Below are positions 1 to 6,818 of a stretch of DNA of 64,000 nucleotides, in pieces; the first letter of the stretch is position 1; each line of letters begins with the position of its first letter. The notes under the pieces are model-generated. The model made no database searches and was not told the DNA's origin. It saw nothing but the letters and a program-made list of their open reading frames with translations. Source of the stretch: Lachnoclostridium sp. MSJ-17 (GTDB lineage Bacteria; Bacillota; Clostridia; Oscillospirales; Acutalibacteraceae); the NCBI RefSeq assembly GCF_018918205.1, contig NZ_JAHLQB010000056.1, forward strand, positions 16,053-80,052. Direction: 5' to 3'. A program made the translations under genes and the position numbers.

Positions 1-359
1 TTTATTTTATCATACCGTTGATAATTGTTCAATATTTATAGAACAAAAAATAGCGAGACATTATTGTTTTTCTATACACTAATGTATCAATATAAAAAAA
101 CGATCTTCGAAGACAGTGAATGTCTGATTGCCTATGATACTGTTGTGATGCGTTAAGGCTGTAAAAGTGGGCTTCTCCGGCAGCCTTAGAGTCACGGAAT
201 TCAGCGGGAATATGTCAAAAGGGATATATGCGCCGTTTTGTGTGTGTTTCGAACCCGGGTCTTGTTGAATAGTGACAAAATGTCAATGGAAATTTTGTGA
301 CGCGAATTCAGTGAATATGTGCTTTAATTATAAAAAAAGTTGATAATTTTTTAAGGAGG
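1..359. other. Intergenic region, no gene seen
   Basis: No open frame with a ribosome site is visible on either strand. Two small inverted repeats are present: TTGTTC at 25-30 facing GAACAA at 41-46, and GTGACAAAAT near 271-280 facing ATTTTGTGAC near 291-300. Either could be an operator or only AT-rich symmetry. The stretch immediately before position 359 carries AAGGAGG (353-359), the ribosome site of the next gene. No convincing -35/-10 pair was found, so the promoter is left uncalled. Confidence 0.5.
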
Positions 360-365
360 ATGTTT

Positions 366-2060
366 ATGTTAAAGAAAAGCTTATCGATCATCATAGTCTT
401 GTGCATGATTCTGGGCTGTTTTTCGGTGACGGGCACAGCGTTCGCCGCGGAAGCTGACTATCAGCTGACAGGCGACGACGGCTACACCGAGATCAGTACC
501 GTCGAGGACTTGTACACGATCAACACTAATCTCTCCGGCAGCTACAGGCTGATGAACGACATCGACCTTAGCGAAGCGACAGCCGAGGGCGGCGAGTGGG
601 ACTATTCAGGCAACGGCTGGGAGCCGATCGGCAGCAATGGAATTTACGGAAAAACCGCGTTCAATGGAACCTTTGACGGCAACGGCTATGAAATCAAGGG
701 TCTGCGGATCAACATGAAGAGCAAACCCAGCGGAACAGGAGATATTTATCTCGGTCTGTTTGCCAGCAATAGCGGTACAATCAAAAACCTGACGGTATCG
801 GGCAGCGTCAGCGCAGGCTCAAATATCTATGTTTATTACGCGGGCGCTATCGCGGGATATAACTACGGAGCGATAGAAGGCTGCTGCAACAAAGCTGAGA
901 TCACGATTCCCTATGGTACTTACGCAAGCGGAATAGCGGGATACACTTATAGCGGAGGAAAAGTCACACAATGTTATAATACAGGCAGTATTTCAGCGAC
1001 TAGAAAAAGTTCGAATGGCGTTTATGCTTCCGGTATTACTCATTGTGCTAACGGAACCGTAAGTGACTGCTATAACACAGGAAACATTACGGCAAGCAAT
1101 ACGTACAATGCCGCCTACGCGTCCAGTGCCGGAATCAGCGCCTGCTCAGGCAGCGGAAGCATAAATAATTGTTACAATACCGGAACCGCGGCGAAGGCGA
1201 TTTCTTATACATCGGTAACGAACTGCTACTTCCTCAGCGGCAGCGGCGCGGATATAACGGGCGCTAAACTACTGAACGATAGCCAGATGAAGAAGCTTGA
1301 ACTGTTCAAGGGTTTTGATACAGCGAACACCTGGTTTATTGATGAAAATGCCGAGTATAAGTATCCGCAGCTGAGAAACAATAAGCAAACGAAGGATTCC
1401 GAACCCGGCGAAGGATATGCGCCGACGATGAATGACGGCGTATATGAAATCAGAACCGTCAGGGATCTGAGCTATGTCAACACTAATCTCTCCGGCAGCT
1501 ACAGGCTGATGAACGACATCAACCTAAGCGAAGCGACAGCCGAGGGCGGCGAGTGGGACTATTTAGGCAACGGCTGGGAGCCGATCGGCAGCAACGGAAT
1601 TTACGGAAAAACCGCGTTCAATGGAACCTTTGACGGCAACGGCTATGAAATCAAGGGTCTGCGGATCAACATGAAGAGCAAACCCAGCGGAACAGGAGAT
1701 ATTTATCTCGGTCTGTTTGCCAGCAATAGCGGTACAATCAAAAACCTGACGGTATCGGGCAGCGTCAGCGCAGGCTCAAATATCTATGTTTATTACGCGG
1801 GCGCTATCGCGGGATATAACTACGGAGCGATAGAAGGCTGCTGCAACAAAGCTGAGATCACGATTCCCTATGGTACTTACGCAAGCGGAATAGCGGGATA
1901 CACTTATAGCGGAGGAAAAGTCACACAATGCTATAATACAGGGAATATTTCGGTAGAATGCAGCAGAGACTCATATGTAAATTTTTCCGGTATCACCTAT
2001 ATCTATGGCTTGCCGGCTTGTGCGATATGGACGGCACGGATTTCAGCAGAGAGACCCTGA
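366..2060 (+). CDS. Secreted GLUG-repeat surface protein, 5' part of a frameshifted gene
   Basis: An ATG lies at 360, but AAGGAGG at 353-359 abuts it, so the ATG at 366 is the better start. The N-terminus is a signal peptide (KKSLSIIIVLCMILGCF...TAFAA). Two copies of a GLUG-type beta-helical module follow, recognisable by FNGTFDGNGYEIKGLRI and by Gly-rich 'GxIxxCYNTG' turns. Copy 1 (residues ~52-207, counted from 366) continues into more CYNTG turns; copy 2 (~371-526) breaks off early and the frame ends at 2060 after about 35 unrelated residues. The following reading frame (1958-5014) carries the second half of a dockerin and BIG2 repeats, so the two were almost certainly one gene. GLUG modules occur in extracellular adhesins; binding target unknown. 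The same module appears in the anchored protein at 6805-12804. Confidence 0.75.
   Translation: MLKKSLSIIIVLCMILGCFSVTGTAFAAEADYQLTGDDGYTEISTVEDLYTINTNLSGSYRLMNDIDLSEATAEGGEWDYSGNGWEPIGSNGIYGKTAFNGTFDGNGYEIKGLRINMKSKPSGTGDIYLGLFASNSGTIKNLTVSGSVSAGSNIYVYYAGAIAGYNYGAIEGCCNKAEITIPYGTYASGIAGYTYSGGKVTQCYNTGSISATRKSSNGVYASGITHCANGTVSDCYNTGNITASNTYNAAYASSAGISACSGSGSINNCYNTGTAAKAISYTSVTNCYFLSGSGADITGAKLLNDSQMKKLELFKGFDTANTWFIDENAEYKYPQLRNNKQTKDSEPGEGYAPTMNDGVYEIRTVRDLSYVNTNLSGSYRLMNDINLSEATAEGGEWDYLGNGWEPIGSNGIYGKTAFNGTFDGNGYEIKGLRINMKSKPSGTGDIYLGLFASNSGTIKNLTVSGSVSAGSNIYVYYAGAIAGYNYGAIEGCCNKAEITIPYGTYASGIAGYTYSGGKVTQCYNTGNISVECSRDSYVNFSGITYIYGLPACAIWTARISAERP
521..1942 (+). repeat. Near-perfect 465-bp direct duplication, copies 521-985 and 1478-1942
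   Basis: The two copies are offset by 957 bp (319 codons) and by eye differ at only about four positions, all in the first ~130 bp (for example gacatcgac/gacatcaac and gcaatgga/gcaacgga). The last ~330 bp appear identical apart from a cacaatgtt/cacaatgct change at the end. Identity at third codon positions points to a very recent duplication or gene conversion. The copy-2 reading frame collapses just after the repeat ends. Confidence 0.9.
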
Positions 2061-5014
2061 CAGAGGACGAGCTGAAAACTGCCGACGCCAACGGAGACAA
2101 TACCGTTACGATCAGCGACGTTACCGAGATCCAGCGCTATCTTGCCGAGCTTCCGGCTAACGTCAGAATAGGACACATTATTTCCACAAAGATAAAGACA
2201 ATAAGCTTTGCGGAACAGACAATGACAATTACTCTCGGCGAGTCTGTATCGCCGGCAGTCGTGATATTCCCGGCATACGCTGAGAACACCGTACTTCAGT
2301 GGTCAAGCACGAATAACTCTGTAGCTGCCGTCGACCAGAAGGGCGTGATCACAGCGCTGAGCAAGGGTACAGCGACGATTTACGCCAAGGCGACAGACGG
2401 CACCGGCGTACAGGGCTTCTGCACTGTTAAGGTTGAAGGAATCAAGGTTTCGTCAATCAAGCTTTCCGAAACATCGATGACAATATCGGCGGGAGAGTCG
2501 CAGACGCTCACGGCAGAAGTATTACCGACAGACGCTGAAAACATGGCGATCGAGTGGTCTAGCTCAAATACCGCTGTGGCTTCTGTTGACCAGAACGGCA
2601 AGGTGACCGCGGTCAGCAAGGGTACCGCGACGATCTACGCCAAGGCTAAGGACGGTTCGGGCGTACAGGGATACTGCGCGGTGAATGTTGAAGGCGCAAA
2701 GGTATCCTCGATCACGCTCTCATCAACATCTCTCGGCTTAAAGGTCGGAGATTCTCAGACGCTCACGGCAAACGTATTGCCCGCAAACGCCGAAAACAAG
2801 TCGGTCGAGTGGTCAAGCTCTGATTCCTCTGTAGCTTCCGTCGCTCAAAACGGAAAGGTAACTGCGGTAGGCAAGGGTACAGCGACGATTTACGCCAAGG
2901 CTAAGGATGGCACGGGCGTACAGGCAAAGTGCACGGTAACAGTCGAAGCGGTAAAGGTATCATCGATCAAGCTTTCCTCTGATACTCTCGGTTTAACAGT
3001 CGGAGAGTCCCAGACTCTGACGGCAACCGTTTCTCCGTCGAACGCCGAAAACAAGTCGGTCGAATGGTCAAGCTCAGATACCGCTGTCGCTACCGTTGAC
3101 CAGAACGGCAAGGTTAAGGCGGTCGCCAAAGGTACGGCGACGGTTTATGCAAAGGCGAAGGACGGTTCAGGCGCACAGGCAAGCTGCGCGGTAACTGTTA
3201 CGGGAATCAAGGTATCGTCAATCAAGCTTTCCTCGACGTCAATCAGCCTGAATAAGGGACAGACAAAGACGCTGACGGCAACGGTATCGCCATCGAATGC
3301 CGATAACAAGACTATTGAATGGTCCAGCTCAAACACCGCAGCAGCGACTGTTGACCAGAACGGCAAGGTTACCGCGACAGGCGCAGGCACAGCGACGATT
3401 TACGCAAAGGCTAAGGACGGCACGGGAGTGCAGGCAAGCTCTACGGTAACGGTTACCGTAATCAAGGTGTCGTCGATCAGGCTTTCCCAGACCTCTCTGA
3501 GCTTAACAAAGGGACAGTCGCAGACTCTCACGGCAGCCGTATCTCCGTCGAATGCTTCCGATAGTTCGCTTCAGTGGTCAAGCTCAAACACCTCCGCCGC
3601 GACGGTAGACCAGAACGGCAAGGTCACCGCAGTCGGCGCGGGCACAGCGACGATTTACGCGAAGGCAAAGGACGGCTCGGGCGTACAGGCAAGCTGTACG
3701 GTTACGGTTTCGGGTATCAAGGTAACTTCAATCACACTCTCAAAAACTACCCTGAGTCTGACAAAGGGACAGTCGCAGACGCTGACGGCAACAATATCGC
3801 CTTCAAACTCGGATAACAAGTCAGTTGAATGGTCAAGCTCCAAAACGTCCGTCGCGACGGTAGACCAATACGGCAAGATCACCGCGGCGGGAGAAGGCAC
3901 GGCGACGATTTACGCGAAGGCTAAGGACGGCTCGGGCGTACAGGCAAGCTGTACGGTAACGGTTACCGTAATCAAGGTATCGTCGATAAAGCTTTCCTCG
4001 ACGTCTCTGAGCTTAACAACGGGACAGTCTCAGACGCTGACAGCAACCGTATCACCCACAAACGCGAGTGATAAGTCTGTTGCTTGGTCGAGTTCAAACA
4101 CCGCCGCAGCGACGGTTGACCAGAACGGTAAGGTCACCGCAGCGAGCGCGGGTACGGCGACGATTTACGCGAAGGCAAAGGACGGCTCAGGCGTACAGGC
4201 AAGCTGTACGGTAACGGTAACTAAACCTGTCGAGCGCGTTTATCCCACATCAATCAAACTGAATAAGCAGGTATTGAATTTAAGCGAAGGCGGCAGCGCG
4301 TATCTGACAGCCACACTATCGCCGAGCAACGTTACCGAAAAGAATATTACGTGGTATTCAGAGGATCCGGATATAGCCTCTGTTGACAGCAAAACCGGAT
4401 TGGTTACCGCAAACTGGCAGGGAAGTGTTTATATTACGGCAGAAACTGCCAACAGACTGACCGCGGAATGTCTTGTAACGGTTTCGTTTATGTCTGACGA
4501 CGACGCGATGAAAATGATGTACCAGCAGGTTATCAGTGATATCAATAAAAATGCTTATCTTTATGATTCGGACGGAAATCCCTTTATAATGGGTCACACC
4601 ACCGATAGTAAAAATAATGAATTGTTGTATTCGATCACAAGAAAGTCGGATAAGGTTCTGAATTTCTTCTTCGCCTATGACGCCAGCAGTTATCGGATTG
4701 TTTCAAATTTTGATACGGATTTCACAAACACTTTCAACATTAAACCTGAGTTTATGATGACGAACAAAACAACATCAAAATCAGAGCTGTATATGGCAAA
4801 TGTTGACGCAAGAACTATCAAATATGACGGAACCGGTCAAGATACCAGTGTCAGATATTACAATCCTCTCACCGGAGCAACGGCATCAAGTGATTATTTA
4901 AAGGCATGCAACAGCGCTTTACAGATGTCTTTGTACTACTGGGATAGACTGCTTCTGCTGGAAGATAGTCATCACTTATCCGATATTGGATTTGAGTCTT
5001 ATAGTGCTCCTTAA
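1958..5014 (+). CDS. Dockerin half plus nine BIG2 Ig-like domains, 3' part of the frameshifted gene
   Basis: The ATG at 1958 lies inside the GLUG frame and has no ribosome site, so it is not a believable start. Meaningful sequence begins near 2020-2090 with a dockerin-like segment (TLTEDELKTADANGD then TISDVTEIQRYLAEL), which matches the linker and second calcium-binding repeat of a type I dockerin; the first repeat is missing or degraded. Nine ~85-residue BIG2 (bacterial Ig-like 2) domains follow, each with the pattern VSSIKLS...WSSSNTAVATVDQNGKV...GTATIYAKAKDGSG. The last ~175 residues (after about 4490) match no family I recognise. BIG2 arrays are usual stalks of adhesins. The protein would be secreted only if joined to the upstream signal peptide, so in this sequence it is probably a broken gene, an assembly collapse or a phase-variable state. 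Confidence 0.75.
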   Translation: MQQRLICKFFRYHLYLWLAGLCDMDGTDFSRETLTEDELKTADANGDNTVTISDVTEIQRYLAELPANVRIGHIISTKIKTISFAEQTMTITLGESVSPAVVIFPAYAENTVLQWSSTNNSVAAVDQKGVITALSKGTATIYAKATDGTGVQGFCTVKVEGIKVSSIKLSETSMTISAGESQTLTAEVLPTDAENMAIEWSSSNTAVASVDQNGKVTAVSKGTATIYAKAKDGSGVQGYCAVNVEGAKVSSITLSSTSLGLKVGDSQTLTANVLPANAENKSVEWSSSDSSVASVAQNGKVTAVGKGTATIYAKAKDGTGVQAKCTVTVEAVKVSSIKLSSDTLGLTVGESQTLTATVSPSNAENKSVEWSSSDTAVATVDQNGKVKAVAKGTATVYAKAKDGSGAQASCAVTVTGIKVSSIKLSSTSISLNKGQTKTLTATVSPSNADNKTIEWSSSNTAAATVDQNGKVTATGAGTATIYAKAKDGTGVQASSTVTVTVIKVSSIRLSQTSLSLTKGQSQTLTAAVSPSNASDSSLQWSSSNTSAATVDQNGKVTAVGAGTATIYAKAKDGSGVQASCTVTVSGIKVTSITLSKTTLSLTKGQSQTLTATISPSNSDNKSVEWSSSKTSVATVDQYGKITAAGEGTATIYAKAKDGSGVQASCTVTVTVIKVSSIKLSSTSLSLTTGQSQTLTATVSPTNASDKSVAWSSSNTAAATVDQNGKVTAASAGTATIYAKAKDGSGVQASCTVTVTKPVERVYPTSIKLNKQVLNLSEGGSAYLTATLSPSNVTEKNITWYSEDPDIASVDSKTGLVTANWQGSVYITAETANRLTAECLVTVSFMSDDDAMKMMYQQVISDINKNAYLYDSDGNPFIMGHTTDSKNNELLYSITRKSDKVLNFFFAYDASSYRIVSNFDTDFTNTFNIKPEFMMTNKTTSKSELYMANVDARTIKYDGTGQDTSVRYYNPLTGATASSDYLKACNSALQMSLYYWDRLLLLEDSHHLSDIGFESYSAP
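2190..4490 (+). repeat. Nine tandem BIG2-encoding repeats, 255-bp period
   Basis: Blocks such as acagcgacgatttacgc recur every 255 bp (85 codons). Units 2-8 are the most alike, while the first and ninth are more diverged. The array is the kind that expands and contracts by recombination and is hard to assemble from short reads. Confidence 0.9.
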
Positions 5015-5062
5015 TGATGATTCATACGGGTTGGGATACATAATTTAATCGTTGAAATTACC

Positions 5063-5088
5063 AAGAGCCGGGGATTTCCCCGGCTCTT
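5063..5088. terminator. Perfect 11-bp hairpin after the BIG2 gene
   Basis: AAGAGCCGGGG and CCCCGGCTCTT pair around a 4-nt ATTT loop. No T-run follows on the plus strand, so it may stall or protect mRNA rather than act as a classical intrinsic terminator. Confidence 0.5.
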
Positions 5089-5121
5089 GAACATATTGAC
5101 CGTATATGCAATAAAAAATAT

Positions 5122-5167
5122 CTGCACCCTTGTCACGAAAACTGACAGGGGTGCAGTTGTTTTTTAT
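5122..5167. terminator. Bidirectional intrinsic terminator between convergent units
   Basis: CTGCACCCTTGTCA (5122-5135) pairs with TGACAGGGGTGCAG (5143-5156), 14 bp with one G-U pair. It is followed by TTGTTTTTT on the plus strand and by ATATTTTTTATTG on the minus strand. It ends the plus-strand BIG2 gene and the minus-strand surface operon. Confidence 0.85.
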
Positions 5168-5454
5168 CCGCTTCTTATTCTGTAAATCAGCAGCAATGCC
5201 GCCGCCATACAAACTACCGACAGGATTATCCAGATAGCGGAACCGCCGGTCTGTACAGGCGTGCTGTCGGTTGGAGAAAGCGGCTCGGTGAAGGGCTGTG
5301 CAGTGGTTTGCTCCGTCGGTGCTTCTATACGGGCGATGACCTCGGTGCTGCCGCCGTGTCCGTCCTGCGCCGCGAACGCGATCGGCACAAACATGGCGAT
5401 AAGGCTCAGGAGCATGAAAAAAATACACAAGCCCTTCAATATGCAATTTTTCAT
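5164..5454 (-). CDS. Small cell-surface anchored protein with sortase-like tail
   Basis: A 96-residue protein with a signal peptide (residues ~1-29, ending AFA-A), a short segment STEVIARIEAP, a Thr/Pro-rich linker, then a C-terminal anchor: TPVQTGG, a hydrophobic stretch of ~20 residues and a basic end (YRIRSG). The QTGG-membrane-basic-tail layout looks like a sortase sorting signal, but LPxTG is not canonical, so anchoring by sortase is inference. STEVIARIE is repeated as TEVKARIE in the next gene upstream (5478-6098), suggesting a shared mature N-terminus. It is the last gene of a minus-strand operon and ends at a strong terminator. Function unknown; cell-wall location likely. Confidence 0.7.
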   Translation of the reverse strand: MKNCILKGLCIFFMLLSLIAMFVPIAFAAQDGHGGSTEVIARIEAPTEQTTAQPFTEPLSPTDSTPVQTGGSAIWIILSVVCMAAALLLIYRIRSG

Positions 5455-5477
5455 TTTTCCGGGAGCTCTTCAGCGCC

Positions 5478-6098
5478 TTACTGGTTCTCTATCGTGCTGA
5501 AAAATACCATGTAGCCGCTGTACTCGCCAACGATGTCCGCGAGGCTGTAGTCGCAGAGCTGAACCTGATTAATAACAAGCGAGCCGTTGACTTCTTCGCC
5601 GACGGTGGTGAAGCCCTTGAGGAAGTAGCCTGCCGCCTGAGTCATGGTATTGCGGTTGATGTTGATGGTGCTGTAGTTCAAATCCGCGGAGGGAACGTCA
5701 AATACCTGATACTTGAACTTCTTTGTCGGGTCGGACTTGTTTGCAATATAGAATTCCTGGTCGCCGTTGACGCTCGCGTTCTCGTCCTTGACATAGACGG
5801 AGATCTGCTGTGTATCGGCGTCAAGTCCCTCAGCCTTGTCGAGCGAAACGGTGTAGTCAACCGTCTTGTAGCTGTCCTTGGTGCTGTCGGCGGGCTGAGT
5901 CAGAGTTCCGAAATCAACAACGTCGGGAATAGTGATGATGTAGCTTACGTCGCCGGGCTGAGCGCCTTCAATGCGCGCCTTGACCTCGGTTTGTCCGCTC
6001 TGGCTGCTCTCGGTGAGCTGAGCCGCAGAAACGGAAACTGCGGATACCGCCGCCATTACAGCCGCGATCGCGACGGAAATGATTCTTTTGGTTTTCAT
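5478..6098 (-). CDS. Secreted beta-rich protein of the surface operon
   Basis: The first ATG (6110) directly abuts AAAGGA, so the ATG at 6098 (MKTKRIISV...) fits better. A signal peptide (~26 residues, ending VSA-A) is followed by TEVKARIEG and then SYIITIPDVVDFGTL, a strand pattern seen in secreted beta-sandwich proteins of Firmicutes (WxL-like or pilin-like). No cysteine-lipobox, sorting motif or transmembrane tail is visible, so it is probably released or held by a partner. It shares the mature-end motif with the anchored 96-residue protein downstream, which may be its wall anchor. Family not recognised with confidence. Confidence 0.65.
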   Translation of the reverse strand: MKTKRIISVAIAAVMAAVSAVSVSAAQLTESSQSGQTEVKARIEGAQPGDVSYIITIPDVVDFGTLTQPADSTKDSYKTVDYTVSLDKAEGLDADTQQISVYVKDENASVNGDQEFYIANKSDPTKKFKYQVFDVPSADLNYSTININRNTMTQAAGYFLKGFTTVGEEVNGSLVINQVQLCDYSLADIVGEYSGYMVFFSTIENQ

Positions 6099-6146
6099 TT
6101 GATTTGTCATCCTTTCAAATAATTTTTCTATTTACAAGGCAGAGCC

Positions 6147-6315
6147 TTGAGGCAACACCGCACAATTCGCGGTGCACGCCTTGCTTGAATATTATTCCGT
6201 CAGACTGCCCAAAAATCGGCACCCATACGTCAGTATGCGTACCGATTATTTGTACACTCTGACGAAAAATCTTACTTCGCAATTCGCACACCTGAATTAT
6301 GCGGTATTGCCTTAA
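6147..6315. repeat. Nested palindromic (MITE-like) element
   Basis: The ends are near-inverted copies: GAGGCAACACCGCACAATTC at the left, and the reverse complement of the right end reads AAGGCAATACCGCATAATTC. Inside, a ~30-nt arm at about 6208-6238 (from CGTCAGACTG to CACCCATAC) pairs imperfectly with GTATGCGTACCGATTATTTG...CTCTGACG at about 6234-6274. The whole can fold as one long hairpin. It has no coding capacity. It lies between two genes of one operon and reaches the stop codon of the upstream gene (6312-6314). Confidence 0.7.
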
Positions 6316-6818
6316 TCAACAATCAGCTTAAATCCGGATTCGGCGGAATTGAGCGGTGTTTCGTCATCGTCGAGCATCACGCAGCGGTAAACGACTACCG
6401 CGTCGTATGTGCCCTTTTCAAGAGATTTGGAAAGAGGAATCTCCGTCACGCCCTGTCCGGGTTTTAAGAGCGGCGATTCATACAGCACCGTGCCGTCGCT
6501 GAGCTTTAAGGAAGCGTACATGCCGACCTTGTTCTCCTTCGGGTTGCCGATGCTAAGGCTGAGAGTATTCTCGCCGGCTTTCATCTCGGCGGTGGAGTAG
6601 CCCGGAATTTTTGTGCCGCTCTGCGCGGGATTTGAATCCTCGACTCCGGGATCCCAGTTGTCGGAAATTACGCCGACGACGCCCTTTGAGTCGACGGGCT
6701 TGCCGCCGCCGAACACTCCGCAGACCGCCATGATAATCACCGCGGCGGCGATAACGAGAACCGCCGCGGAAATTATTAATATAATCTTCTTTTTATTGCT
6801 TTGCTTATCTGTTTTCAA
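6312..6818 (-). CDS. Single-pass membrane protein with extracellular beta domain
   Basis: The reading frame extends upstream to an ATG at 6896, but AGGAGG followed 7 nt later by TTG at 6818 gives the best start (LKTDKQSNKKKIILII...). A short Lys-rich cytoplasmic end, one transmembrane helix (~residues 12-35) and a Gly-rich segment are followed by a ~110-residue extracellular part with NTLSLSIGNPKENKVGMYASL and LKPGQGVTEIPLSKSLEKGTY, a compact beta-sandwich pattern. It overlaps the upstream 2,000-residue surface gene by 14 nt, and its ribosome site lies within that gene's last codons, so translation is probably coupled. Role unknown; an accessory membrane partner of the surface protein is a reasonable inference. 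Confidence 0.7.
   Translation of the reverse strand: MKTDKQSNKKKIILIISAAVLVIAAAVIIMAVCGVFGGGKPVDSKGVVGVISDNWDPGVEDSNPAQSGTKIPGYSTAEMKAGENTLSLSIGNPKENKVGMYASLKLSDGTVLYESPLLKPGQGVTEIPLSKSLEKGTYDAVVVYRCVMLDDDETPLNSAESGFKLIVD

Noticed and set aside
1958..1960. ATG at 1958 as a true start of the BIG2 protein
   Set aside because: No ribosome site, the first ~20 residues are off-frame GLUG sequence, and a secreted protein would lack its signal peptide.
2380..3900. Series of ~80-codon minus-strand open frames through the BIG2 array
   Set aside because: They recur at the 255-bp repeat period, have no ribosome sites and are reverse-frame shadows of the BIG2 repeats.
5045..5446. 133-codon minus-strand frame overlapping the small anchored protein
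   Set aside because: It runs through the terminator hairpins and has no protein character; the 96-residue frame has signal peptide and anchor.
6147..6315. CRISPR-like or attachment-site reading of the palindromic element
   Set aside because: There is a single unit with no regularly spaced repeats, no cas genes and no integrase.
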